DNA of 51,493 nucleotides from Nitrospira sp. (GTDB lineage Bacteria; Nitrospirota; Nitrospiria; Nitrospirales; Nitrospiraceae), in contig JAJFBJ010000017.1 in assembly GCA_020697375.1 (NCBI GenBank), forward strand, positions 1-51,493, read 5' to 3'. How positions within the stretch are numbered: the first letter of the stretch is position 1; the number at the start of each line of letters is the position of its first letter. The position numbers were made by a program, and so were the translations under genes. Of the stretch, positions 35,035 through 43,208 are shown one piece after another. The notes beneath the pieces were generated by a model, which was not told the DNA's origin, searched no databases, and was given only the letters and a program-made list of their open reading frames with translations.

Positions 35035-35530
35035 ATTACGCGTAAACCGGGAAATCAGGATACGTGAAGTTCGAGTCATCGGTCCTGAAGGCGAGCAACT
35101 AGGCATACTGCCGACCGCAGAAGCCTTAACGAAGGCACAGGAAGGAGGCTACGACCTTGTTGAGGTCGCCCCGACTTCCCAGCCGCCGGTTTGCCGCATC
35201 ATGGACTATGGGAAGTATAAGTATGAACTCAGCAAGAAGGATCACCAGAGCCGGCGTCACCAGAAATCGACGCAGGTCAAAGAGATCAAGCTTCGTCCAC
35301 GCACCGACAAGCATGACCTTGGGATCAAGGTCCGGCAAATCAAGGAATTCCTGGCTGACGGCAATAAGACCAAAGTGACGATGACCTATCGCGGTCGGGA
35401 AATGGCCAATCAGGAAATGGGCCGATCGATGATGGCGAGTGTGATCCAGCAATGCACCGAGGCCGGCACCGTAGAATTTTCGCCGAGGATGGAAGGGCGG
35501 AGCCTGATCATGATTTTGGCTCCCAAATAG
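35024..35530 (+). CDS. infC: Translation initiation factor IF-3, probable ATC start
   Basis: IF-3 keeps ribosomal subunits apart and proofreads initiation. The frame encodes VPKLRVNREIRIREVRVIG, the conserved IF-3 N-terminus, then the linker (YGKYKYELSKK) and the C-terminal domain to ILAPK. No ATG, GTG or TTG gives a full-length product; the first ATG is about 59 codons in. An ATC at 35024, 4 bases after GAGGTG, gives a 168-residue protein and overlaps the thrS stop by 11 bases. Rare AUU/AUC starts in infC are known and let IF-3 repress its own translation. Confidence 0.9.
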   Translation: MVPKLRVNREIRIREVRVIGPEGEQLGILPTAEALTKAQEGGYDLVEVAPTSQPPVCRIMDYGKYKYELSKKDHQSRRHQKSTQVKEIKLRPRTDKHDLGIKVRQIKEFLADGNKTKVTMTYRGREMANQEMGRSMMASVIQQCTEAGTVEFSPRMEGRSLIMILAPK

Positions 35531-35563
35531 TGCGCGGCGCGCACGTATGAAAGGAATCGGACG

Positions 35564-35764
35564 ATGAAAACGAAAATGAAAACGCATAGCGGCGCCAAAA
35601 AGCGGTTCCGCCGAACAGGCACGGGGAAGCTGGTTCGACGAAAGGCCGGACGGCGGCATTTGCTGACCGGCAAGGCCAGAGACCGCAAGCGGCGCCTGAA
35701 GGGGACGATTGTCGTTTCGCAGACGTCGACTCTTGCGCTGAATCGAATACTTCCACAATCATGA
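35564..35764 (+). CDS. rpmI: 50S ribosomal protein L35
   Basis: This 66-residue basic protein has KMKTHSGAKKRFRRTGTGK and the KARDRKRRL motif characteristic of L35. AAAGGA precedes the ATG. It lies in the conserved infC-rpmI-rplT order. Confidence 0.96.
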   Translation: MKTKMKTHSGAKKRFRRTGTGKLVRRKAGRRHLLTGKARDRKRRLKGTIVVSQTSTLALNRILPQS

Positions 35765-35804
35765 TTACTGTGCGGTGAACCGGAGCTGAAAGGAGTAGTG
35801 AGTC

Positions 35805-36170
35805 ATGCCTCGTACAAAAGGTGGTCCAAAGACACGACAACGGCGAAAAAAGCGCCTGAAGCTGGCAAAAGGCCAGTATGGCGCCAAGAGCCGGCTGTTT
35901 CGAACAGCAACTGAATCCGTCGACAAGGGTCAGGCCTATGCCTATGTCGGACGGAAGCACCGGAAACGCGACTTCCGCCAACTCTGGATCGCCCGGATCA
36001 GCGCCGCAACCAGGCTGCACGGCATGGTCTACAGCCGATTCATGAACGCCCTGCGAAAGGCGAATATTTTGTTGGATCGGAAAGTTCTGTCGGATATGGC
36101 AATCCGGGATATGGCGGGATTCGAGAAGCTGGTCGGTCTTGCCAAGCAACAGCTCGGGACCGCCGTCTGA
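35805..36170 (+). CDS. rplT: 50S ribosomal protein L20
   Basis: This 121-residue protein has KKRLKLAKGQYGAKSRLF, the YVGRKHRKRDFR motif and WIARISAATRLHG. It binds 23S rRNA early in assembly and in some bacteria represses rpmI-rplT translation. GAAAGGAG precedes the ATG. It is the last gene of the thrS-infC-rpmI-rplT run and is convergent with pheT. Confidence 0.97.
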   Translation: MPRTKGGPKTRQRRKKRLKLAKGQYGAKSRLFRTATESVDKGQAYAYVGRKHRKRDFRQLWIARISAATRLHGMVYSRFMNALRKANILLDRKVLSDMAIRDMAGFEKLVGLAKQQLGTAV

Positions 36171-36195
36171 GGTTCATATCTGCGCAGACCCCATT

Positions 36196-36216
36196 CCGCC
36201 TGTATTTTCGTGGCGG
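36196..36216. terminator. Weak hairpin between rplT and pheT
   Basis: CCGCC and GGCGG form a 5-bp stem with an 11-base loop, in the 72-base gap between two convergent stops. Flanking C-rich and G-rich bases may extend it imperfectly. No clear T-run follows. Confidence 0.3.
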
Positions 36217-36242
36217 GGGATCCTAATTGAACGGATTTCCCG

Positions 36243-37961
36243 TCACGCCTCATCCAGCAACCGGTCGATCTCCAACTCCATGGCGACAGCCGGCACTCCG
36301 ATTTGCCACTGTTCCAACACCTCGGGATGCAGCTCTCCCAGTAACCCGATCATCCGCCCACCGGCAATGATTTGTCCGACCCGGCCATCGAGAAATGACG
36401 GGTGAACGAGCGGCTCGAGCGTGAAATGGCGATCCAGGTAATACAGCAGCAGATCCAGGCAGGAATGAATTTCTGAGAAATGGGCCCCTGCATGGGCAAT
36501 CACAGCCCCCAGCACAGTCACCGTCCGGGATGCGACATCGGCGCTTTCGTCCGGAATGGCCACTTCACCGACCTCGAACATACGGTGAGGATAGAAGGCC
36601 CGGCTTGAATTCGCTTCGACCTGCAGTAATGATGGCGTGATCCACTGACGGAGGCAGGAGTAGCTGAGGGACATCACATTATCTACCTCCACGACCTTTG
36701 CCCATTCCGTACTATTCAAGCGCATCCTCGTGCAAAAATCCTGGTGAGAACCCATGATGTTCGAAATGATCTCCTGGAACTCCATGCCCACCATGAGGTG
36801 GCGGACCCGGTCGGCCATCTGCTCTAATCGGGACAGACTGCCCACTGTAAACTGAGAGGGCATGACCGGAGCGAAGCGCGCGTACCCCTGACTGATCGCC
36901 ACATCCTCCACCACATCCACCGTATGCAGCAAATCGTTGCGGTAGGGCGGGAGCCGTACCGTCAGCTTTTGGGAAGTCGATTTGACTTCATATCCGTAGG
37001 AAACGAGCGCAGTAGCGACCTCCTTCTCGCCCATGGTCTCTCCCAAGGCGGATTCAATGGCTTTCAGTGAAATGCTCCGAGGTTTTCCAAAATCGATCGG
37101 TGTGCTCCAGCGCTTTCCAAAGGTAGTTTTTACCGGCGACTGAATTTCTACCGGCGAAATCACGGCTCCTCGATCGGCGAGGTTGGCGGCAAAAATGTTC
37201 AGCGCCAGCGCGACCATCCAAAGATCGGTTCCCGTGACTTCGACGAACAATTCATGGTCTCCGACCTGAACTTCTCCGATTTCGCGGCTGTTGATGATGG
37301 GCGGGAAGGACAGCACTTGGCCGCTGCCATCGCGCAGCACGGGAAGCCGGTCATGGCCGCTCACAATACCGCCGTACTCAACGCCTTTGGGATGGACCAT
37401 GAGGATTTCCCGCAGCGTCATCACCGTCTCCATCCCCAGCGGAGTAAACCGCACCTCGTCAGGCTTGACCAGATCATAGGTCACAGGAAAGACAATGCGC
37501 GCCAGGCGATACAATCCAATGGATACGGACCGCCGCTTGCGTCCGAAGATATCGGCCAGCTTTTCCTGTGTTTGGATCAGCTGCCCCAGCCCGGCAGCCG
37601 TGACTCGGTACCCCACCGCCGCGCAAGCGGCCACATAGGGACGGATCTTGTCCAACCCGGGCGCGACGACCAGCTTTCCAACCGGGCGCTCTTGCGTTTT
37701 GAGGAAGGGATAGGGAGTTGACGTTCCGCGTTGTTTAATGCGGATCTGCCGCGCGATCCCCTCGCAGCACCAGAGGTCCGGACGGTTGCTGTCCTGCAAC
37801 TCGATGCGCAACTCGCCGGTCTCGGGATTGTGGCCCTTCAACTCTCCCTTCACCAGCATCAGCGATTGTTCCAGCTGATCGAGCGGGATTCGAGCCGGAT
37901 TGCCGTCCGATCCGGCGATCAACGTTTCGAGATCATCTCGCTGTAGAGTAATAGTGGGCAT
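36243..37961 (-). CDS. pheT: Phenylalanyl-tRNA synthetase beta subunit, archaeal/eukaryotic type
   Basis: Structural and tRNA-binding subunit of PheRS. There are 572 residues, against about 790 in the common bacterial form. It begins MPTITLQRDDLETLI like archaeal and cytosolic eukaryotic PheT. It lacks the N-terminal tRNA-binding OB domain and the C-terminal ferredoxin-like anticodon domain of bacterial PheT. The B3/B4 editing (GLYRL..., HPKGVEYGG), B5 (PPYRNDLLHTVDVVEDVAI) and catalytic-like B6/B7 parts are present. It starts 12 bases after pheS. Horizontal transfer from an archaeal-like source is the likely origin. Confidence 0.88.
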   Translation of the reverse strand: MPTITLQRDDLETLIAGSDGNPARIPLDQLEQSLMLVKGELKGHNPETGELRIELQDSNRPDLWCCEGIARQIRIKQRGTSTPYPFLKTQERPVGKLVVAPGLDKIRPYVAACAAVGYRVTAAGLGQLIQTQEKLADIFGRKRRSVSIGLYRLARIVFPVTYDLVKPDEVRFTPLGMETVMTLREILMVHPKGVEYGGIVSGHDRLPVLRDGSGQVLSFPPIINSREIGEVQVGDHELFVEVTGTDLWMVALALNIFAANLADRGAVISPVEIQSPVKTTFGKRWSTPIDFGKPRSISLKAIESALGETMGEKEVATALVSYGYEVKSTSQKLTVRLPPYRNDLLHTVDVVEDVAISQGYARFAPVMPSQFTVGSLSRLEQMADRVRHLMVGMEFQEIISNIMGSHQDFCTRMRLNSTEWAKVVEVDNVMSLSYSCLRQWITPSLLQVEANSSRAFYPHRMFEVGEVAIPDESADVASRTVTVLGAVIAHAGAHFSEIHSCLDLLLYYLDRHFTLEPLVHPSFLDGRVGQIIAGGRMIGLLGELHPEVLEQWQIGVPAVAMELEIDRLLDEA

Positions 37962-37973
37962 TGTATGGTCATC

Positions 37974-39518
37974 CTAAAAACTGCCTCGCATGGTGCGAAT
38001 GAAGTCCAAATCCGCCGAAAACAAATCGCGAATGTCGTGAATGCCCAGCGCCACCATCGCCATGCGATCAAGCCCCAGCCCCCAGGCAATGACCGGCACT
38101 GATACCCCGAGCGGAGTCGTCACTTCCGGACGAAACAATCCGGCGCCGCCCAATTCCATCCACCCCAGCTTAGGGTGCCGCACGTGCATTTCGACGGAGG
38201 GTTCGGTGAAGGGGAAATAGGCCGGAAGAAATTTGACCTCTTTCGCCTGCGCCACTTCCCGCGCAAACAGGTTCAGCAGGCCGAGCAACGTTCGGAAATT
38301 GATATCCGCCCCCAACACGATCCCTTCCACCTGGAAAAAGTCGGTGGCATGGGTGGCATCGACTTGGTCGTAACGGAAGCAACGGGCGATTGAAAAATAT
38401 TTCCCTGGCACGGAGGCGCCGCTTGCCAGGGTACGCGCCGACACGGCCGTCCCCTGACTCCGCAAGACCAGCCGTTTCGCGCGCTCCCCATCGAAGGCGT
38501 AGCCCCAGCCGGTCGATCCGGTCCCGGCGCCCTTTTCATGCACCTCGGTCACCTGCGTCAAAAAAGGCTCGGCGATGGCGCGGGCGTGCGTCGGTTCCTT
38601 CACGAAATACACGTCGTGAATGTCGCGAGCCGGATGAAATTGCGGCATGAACAGCGCATCCATATTCCAGAACTCGGTTTCGACGAGCGTGCCCCGCATT
38701 TCCTGAAACCCCATGCTGACCAGCTTGAGCTTTACAAGATCAAGAAATTCTCGATAAGGATGCCGTTTCCCGGCGGCAATCCGCGGCGCCCGCAAACTGA
38801 TCGTATATTTCCGGAACCGTTTGGTCCGCCAGGCGCCTTCCTTGAGAAGTTCTGGCGTTAATTGAGAGACTTCGTCCGCCATGCCTTCTGCCGACAGTCG
38901 ATCAGCCACGTCCCGCCCCGCATGAGTCAGGAGAAACGATCGCGTGACCCGCTCATCGATTCGGAACGGTTCCCTGGCATTGCCACGCTTCACCGCATGC
39001 TGTTGGAGAACGTTCCGATGAGGCTCCTCCACCGTTGCCAGTTCGAGCTGCCCACCCCGCAGTTTTTGTAGCAAGGCTCGCATCGATTCGGCCGTCGGAC
39101 TGTTGCGACCGGTGCTTTCGATACACCCGCCCTGGACGATCAGGATCGCGCCCTCTTTCTTGAGGGTCCCCACCGCCTTGCTCACATCCGAAGGGTCGAG
39201 GCCTTCCTTGCCCTGAATATCTTGAATCGTAAGACGCTTCCCGGTCTGGCCGGCTTCCCTGGCAGCCGACAGGACCCGTTCAATGGGGGCATGCTTCTCG
39301 AAGTACGACTCGCCGATCGAAGTCAACGATGCGATATGCGTGACCGTTTCGGCATGGACAGTGATCAGGGACTTGGCCAGCAACCACTCGACCGCCATGC
39401 TCAGTTGCGACGGCTCCAAATGGGTGGATTCAGCAAGTTGATCGAGCGTGGCAGGGCAGTCCGGCTGCCTGGTCAGCGCAAGCAGCACTTTGCTTTCGAG
39501 GGGATGAAGGTTATCCAT
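37974..39518 (-). CDS. pheS: Phenylalanyl-tRNA synthetase alpha subunit, archaeal/eukaryotic type
   Basis: Catalytic subunit. It has about 514 residues, against about 330-350 in ordinary bacterial PheS. The N-terminal ~190 residues hold winged-helix-like domains (LHPLESKVLLALTRQP, LTIQDIQGKEGLDPSDVSKAVG) as in archaeal and eukaryotic enzymes, in place of the bacterial coiled coil. The class II core has HPARDIHDVYFV, FRYDQVDATHATDFFQVEG and motif 3 GLGLDRMAM. The ATG at 39518 was chosen over a TTG two codons earlier. It is paired with pheT. Confidence 0.9.
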   Translation of the reverse strand: MDNLHPLESKVLLALTRQPDCPATLDQLAESTHLEPSQLSMAVEWLLAKSLITVHAETVTHIASLTSIGESYFEKHAPIERVLSAAREAGQTGKRLTIQDIQGKEGLDPSDVSKAVGTLKKEGAILIVQGGCIESTGRNSPTAESMRALLQKLRGGQLELATVEEPHRNVLQQHAVKRGNAREPFRIDERVTRSFLLTHAGRDVADRLSAEGMADEVSQLTPELLKEGAWRTKRFRKYTISLRAPRIAAGKRHPYREFLDLVKLKLVSMGFQEMRGTLVETEFWNMDALFMPQFHPARDIHDVYFVKEPTHARAIAEPFLTQVTEVHEKGAGTGSTGWGYAFDGERAKRLVLRSQGTAVSARTLASGASVPGKYFSIARCFRYDQVDATHATDFFQVEGIVLGADINFRTLLGLLNLFAREVAQAKEVKFLPAYFPFTEPSVEMHVRHPKLGWMELGGAGLFRPEVTTPLGVSVPVIAWGLGLDRMAMVALGIHDIRDLFSADLDFIRTMRGSF

Positions 39519-39544
39519 GAACAACGGCGTGGTCTGATGCCCTT

Positions 39545-40252
39545 TTATCGCTGAGCGGCTGGCATTCTCATGGTGCGTGCGGCGGGGTGACGCCCGGCTC
39601 TCAACGCTGTAATGGCGGCGGCATAATCATGAGTGGAGAACACGGCTGATCCCGCCACAAGGACATCCGCGCCGGCCGCCAGGATGTCCGCCGCATTGTC
39701 CGGCTTCACTCCCCCGTCCACTTCGAGGAGGGCTTGGCTGTTCGTGCGGTCGATCATCGCCCGAACCTCGGCAATCTTTTGTAACGACGATGGAATAAAT
39801 TGCTGACCGCCGAATCCGGGACTGACCGACATGATGAGAAGGAGATCTGCGTCGCGGACGATTTCCGACAGCATGATGGCCGGCGTCGCTGGATTCAACG
39901 TCACTCCCGCTTTGACGCCCCGCTCCTTAATCGATTGGACCGTCCGATGCAAATGCGGGCAAGTCTCCACATGCACCGTCAGGTAATCCGCGCCTGCTTC
40001 GGCAAATTCACCGATGAACGCATCGGGATGGGTGATCATGAGATGGACATCGAGCGGCAAGGTAGTGACTTTTCGCAGCGCCTCGACAATCGGAGGGCCG
40101 ACCGTCAAATTCGGCACAAAATGCCCGTCCATCACATCAATGTGCAGCCAGTCTGCGCCGGCCTGTTCCACACAGGACACTTCTTCCGCCAGGCGGGCGA
40201 AATCCGCCGATAATATGGAAGGCGAGATACGAACTGTGCGGCCCGTCATCAT
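39545..40252 (-). CDS. rpe: Ribulose-phosphate 3-epimerase
   Basis: It interconverts ribulose-5-P and xylulose-5-P. The TIM barrel of about 235 residues has SPSILSADFARL, the metal site residues in HIDVMDGHFVPNLT and HLMI, MSVSPGFGGQ with the catalytic Asp region, and EVDGGVKPDN. Two ATGs in tandem (40252, 40249) follow GGAGGAA, and the first overlaps the rsmB stop. The C-terminus is Ala/Arg-rich. Confidence 0.93.
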   Translation of the reverse strand: MMTGRTVRISPSILSADFARLAEEVSCVEQAGADWLHIDVMDGHFVPNLTVGPPIVEALRKVTTLPLDVHLMITHPDAFIGEFAEAGADYLTVHVETCPHLHRTVQSIKERGVKAGVTLNPATPAIMLSEIVRDADLLLIMSVSPGFGGQQFIPSSLQKIAEVRAMIDRTNSQALLEVDGGVKPDNAADILAAGADVLVAGSAVFSTHDYAAAITALRAGRHPAARTMRMPAAQR

Positions 40253-41691
40253 TGGTTCCTCCGCACACGGGCGGCAAAAAACGAATCCATGCTGTACACA
40301 TTGGCCATGGTAGACAGATCCCCTCGAGGGGTCACGAACGGCAAGCCGCTTTGAGGCAGCCAGGGTGCGATCGACTCGCGCTGAAACGCTTGATGCGACT
40401 GGCAAAACTCATCGATGACCGATTCGGTTTCTTCCGGCTCGATCGAGCAGGTACTATAGACCAACAGTCCGCCGGGCCGCAATAGACGACTCGTCGCCGC
40501 GAGTAGTTCCATCTGTACCTGCCGGTGCTTCGCGATCGAGTCCGGCGTTTTGTACCACTTTCCTTCCGGATGTCGCCGCAGCACACCGAGTCCGCTGCAT
40601 GGAGCATCGAGAAGAATACGATCGAACGGTTCCTTCAGATCGGCCTGGCGCGAGAGACGCCTGCCGCCGCGCGCGCTCAAGAGAGGTTCTTGATCGACCA
40701 GCGCGCGCACATCGCCGATAACCGGTGTCACCATTGTCACCCCAAGGCGGCGGCAATTATCCATCACTCGTTCCAAACGTGACGCGGCCCGGTCCACCGC
40801 AACAATCTCACCTCGATTCGCCATGAGTGTCGCCAAGTGTGTTGCCTTTCCACCCGGTGCGGCACAAGCGTCCAGTACGCGCTGGCCCGGCTGTACATCC
40901 AGCAGCAAAGGGATCAACTGCGCCGCTTCATCTTCCACATAAAATCGCCCGTCGGCATAGCCGGGAAGAAGCGCCACCGAGCCTGAACGCGCCAGGTGAA
41001 TGCCCACCGGACTGATCGCCGTCGGGCCGGCCTCCAATTGAGTTGCCGCCAGTTCAGCCAGGTACGCACCGCGGGATGTCCGCAGCGTATTGACGCGGAG
41101 AGTGAGGGGAGGCGATTCCAGTGAAGCACGGCACAAGGCCTCCGCCCTCGACGTTCCCCAGAGACGACACCAGCGTTCGACGAGCCACTTCGGGCAGGAA
41201 TAACGGACGGCGAAGGCCTCGACGGGATCTTTGGTGGCATCAGGCCAATCCGGTTCCTGCGATCGGAGCAGGCTCCTGAGTACCGCATTGACGAACCTGC
41301 TCCAGTCGCGGCCTAGTCGCTTGCTGTGCTGCTTCATCATCCGCACCGACTCATTGACGGCGGCGGATTCCGGCACCCTGTCCATATGCAGAAGCTGATA
41401 AGCCCCGAGACGGAGAATGATTTGGACGAGCGTAGGAAGTCGCGCGACCGGACGATCCGATATCGCTCCCAGTCGCCAATCAAGCGTCGCTCGATAGCGC
41501 AAGCAGCCGCGTGTCAATTCAACCATGAAGGCCCGCTCGCGCGTATCCAGCGATGTTCTCTCAGTGACCTGGTCGAATAGATCCTCTTCCAGCAGGCCCG
41601 CTTTATCGATGGCAAGCAGAGCCTTCACGGCGGCGCGCCGTCCTGGAGAGGCAGCTTCACCGGATGTTTCTGGTTGCTGGTCAGACGCCAT
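40249..41691 (-). CDS. rsmB: 16S rRNA m5C967 methyltransferase RsmB
   Basis: It methylates C967 of 16S rRNA. There are 480 residues: an N-terminal NusB-like helical domain (about 20-150), then the SAM-dependent domain with DACAAPGGKATHLA, DAPCSGLGVLRRHP and the catalytic Cys in YSTCSIEPEE. It lies 55 bases after fmt and overlaps rpe. The fmt-rsmB pairing is common; the usual def partner is not seen upstream. Confidence 0.92.
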   Translation of the reverse strand: MASDQQPETSGEAASPGRRAAVKALLAIDKAGLLEEDLFDQVTERTSLDTRERAFMVELTRGCLRYRATLDWRLGAISDRPVARLPTLVQIILRLGAYQLLHMDRVPESAAVNESVRMMKQHSKRLGRDWSRFVNAVLRSLLRSQEPDWPDATKDPVEAFAVRYSCPKWLVERWCRLWGTSRAEALCRASLESPPLTLRVNTLRTSRGAYLAELAATQLEAGPTAISPVGIHLARSGSVALLPGYADGRFYVEDEAAQLIPLLLDVQPGQRVLDACAAPGGKATHLATLMANRGEIVAVDRAASRLERVMDNCRRLGVTMVTPVIGDVRALVDQEPLLSARGGRRLSRQADLKEPFDRILLDAPCSGLGVLRRHPEGKWYKTPDSIAKHRQVQMELLAATSRLLRPGGLLVYSTCSIEPEETESVIDEFCQSHQAFQRESIAPWLPQSGLPFVTPRGDLSTMANVYSMDSFFAARVRRNQ

Positions 41692-41746
41692 GTGAGAAAA
41701 GAATCGTCATGGCGAGAAGATCTGAGTTGCGCGTGTGGGGCTTGCC

Positions 41747-42697
41747 TTAACCCTGGGGCGTAGACTTGCCTTGCAAATTGGTTCCTTCGGTGAGGCGATG
41801 GCCGGCAAGATACTGCGCCACTGTCATGCGACGGCTATTCGAAGGTTGGATTTCAATGAGCTGGATCGTCCCGCCGCCGGTCGCCACGTCGATTCTGTCC
41901 TTGGTGACCTTCGCCACTGTCCCGGGAGCCGCTTTCTGGGATTCCTCTTCGACAGCCACGCGCCATATCACCCACCGTTCACCATTCACCTGGGTATAGG
42001 CTCCCGGCCAAGGGGAGAGGCCGCGCACACGATGCCCAATTTCCATAGCCGTCAGGGTCCAATCGATCAGCCCGTCTTCTTTCGTGAGCAGCGGCGCCAT
42101 GGTCGCCTGCGCGTGATCCTGCGGTTGAGGAGTCAGCGTTCCCGCTTTAAGCCGGCGTAGCGTCTCGATCAGCAATCGTCCGCCCACGTCGGCCAGTCGA
42201 ACGGCGAGTGCGTCGGCAGTATCGTCGGGATGAATGGCCACCTTCTCCTGCAACAGCATGTCGCCCGTATCCATGCCTTCATCCATCAACATGGTCGTGA
42301 TACCGGTTTCCCGCTCCCCCCTGATGACGGCCCACTGAATCGGTCCCGCGCCGCGATACTTCGGCAACAGCGAACCATGCACATTGATACAGCCGCGAGG
42401 CGGAAGCGTGAGGATTGCCGGTGGCAGGATCCGGCCGAATGCCGTCACCGTAATGACATCCGGCTTCCACTGCCGCAGCGCTTCCAGAAAGGCAGGGTCT
42501 TTCATCTTGAGGGGTTGGAGCAGAGGAATTCCTTCTCGTTGACAGAGGAGTTTTACGGGAGAGGGAATGACTTCCTGCCCGCGGCCCTTGGGCCGGTCAG
42601 GCTGCGTCACCACGCCGACCACCTGATCGTCCGACTTGAGCAGCGCCTCCAATGACGGCACCGCAAAGTCCGGTGTCCCCATGAATATGATTCGCAT
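41747..42697 (-). CDS. fmt: Methionyl-tRNA formyltransferase
   Basis: It formylates initiator Met-tRNA using 10-formyl-THF. The 316-residue protein has MGTPDFAVPSLEAL, the catalytic segment NVHGSLLPKYRGAGPIQ and MDEGMDTGD, plus the C-terminal OB domain. A GCGAGAG site precedes the ATG. Its neighbour upstream is the initiator tRNA gene on the opposite strand, a functional match. Confidence 0.94.
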   Translation of the reverse strand: MRIIFMGTPDFAVPSLEALLKSDDQVVGVVTQPDRPKGRGQEVIPSPVKLLCQREGIPLLQPLKMKDPAFLEALRQWKPDVITVTAFGRILPPAILTLPPRGCINVHGSLLPKYRGAGPIQWAVIRGERETGITTMLMDEGMDTGDMLLQEKVAIHPDDTADALAVRLADVGGRLLIETLRRLKAGTLTPQPQDHAQATMAPLLTKEDGLIDWTLTAMEIGHRVRGLSPWPGAYTQVNGERWVIWRVAVEEESQKAAPGTVAKVTKDRIDVATGGGTIQLIEIQPSNSRRMTVAQYLAGHRLTEGTNLQGKSTPQG

Positions 42698-42784
42698 GCT
42701 CTCGCTTTATCATTCTCATTCCGTGAATGCAATTGTCGCGGGGCGTTCCTTGACTCTCGTTTCACGTGCCTGCTAGTATCCGAC

Positions 42785-42861
<77 letters not shown>

Positions 42862-43208
42862 ACCTTCTCCTCCTCGCTCTTCTACTTACAGCAATGTCGT
42901 TCCCGACCTCGGCTCTTACATGAGAATCCGACTGCGCTAAACTGTGGTACCTCCTGCCAGGACGATAAAAATTTCCATACCAGCGCTCAAACTTGCTGGA
43001 TGATGAGGATGATGATGGGCGTATCGCATCACCATAGAGATGGTTTTCCATCGTCCAAGTATCTGAACTGTAGCGATCGTTGAATATCGACCCCGGCCCA
43101 TACAAGACCTGTGGCGAAGGTATGGAGCGAATCCTCAAATCAGCGGTGGCCTCCTATTTCCCGCTGCTGCACAAAAACATCTTTGCACCACAGCCGAAAC
43201 ATTGCGAT
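42862..43208. other. Intergenic region between tRNA-fMet and the oxidase gene
   Basis: 347 bases without a supported gene. A 106-codon minus-strand frame here begins inside the tRNA (its tail reads GFEPLTFGL, a known artefact of translating tRNA genes). I searched for a copy of the tRNA 3' end elsewhere in the window as an att site and saw none. Confidence 0.5.

Noticed and set aside
33781..35106. Long 441-codon minus-strand frame opposite thrS
   Set aside because: It is a shadow of thrS, whose motifs are complete. The high GC content makes long antisense frames common.
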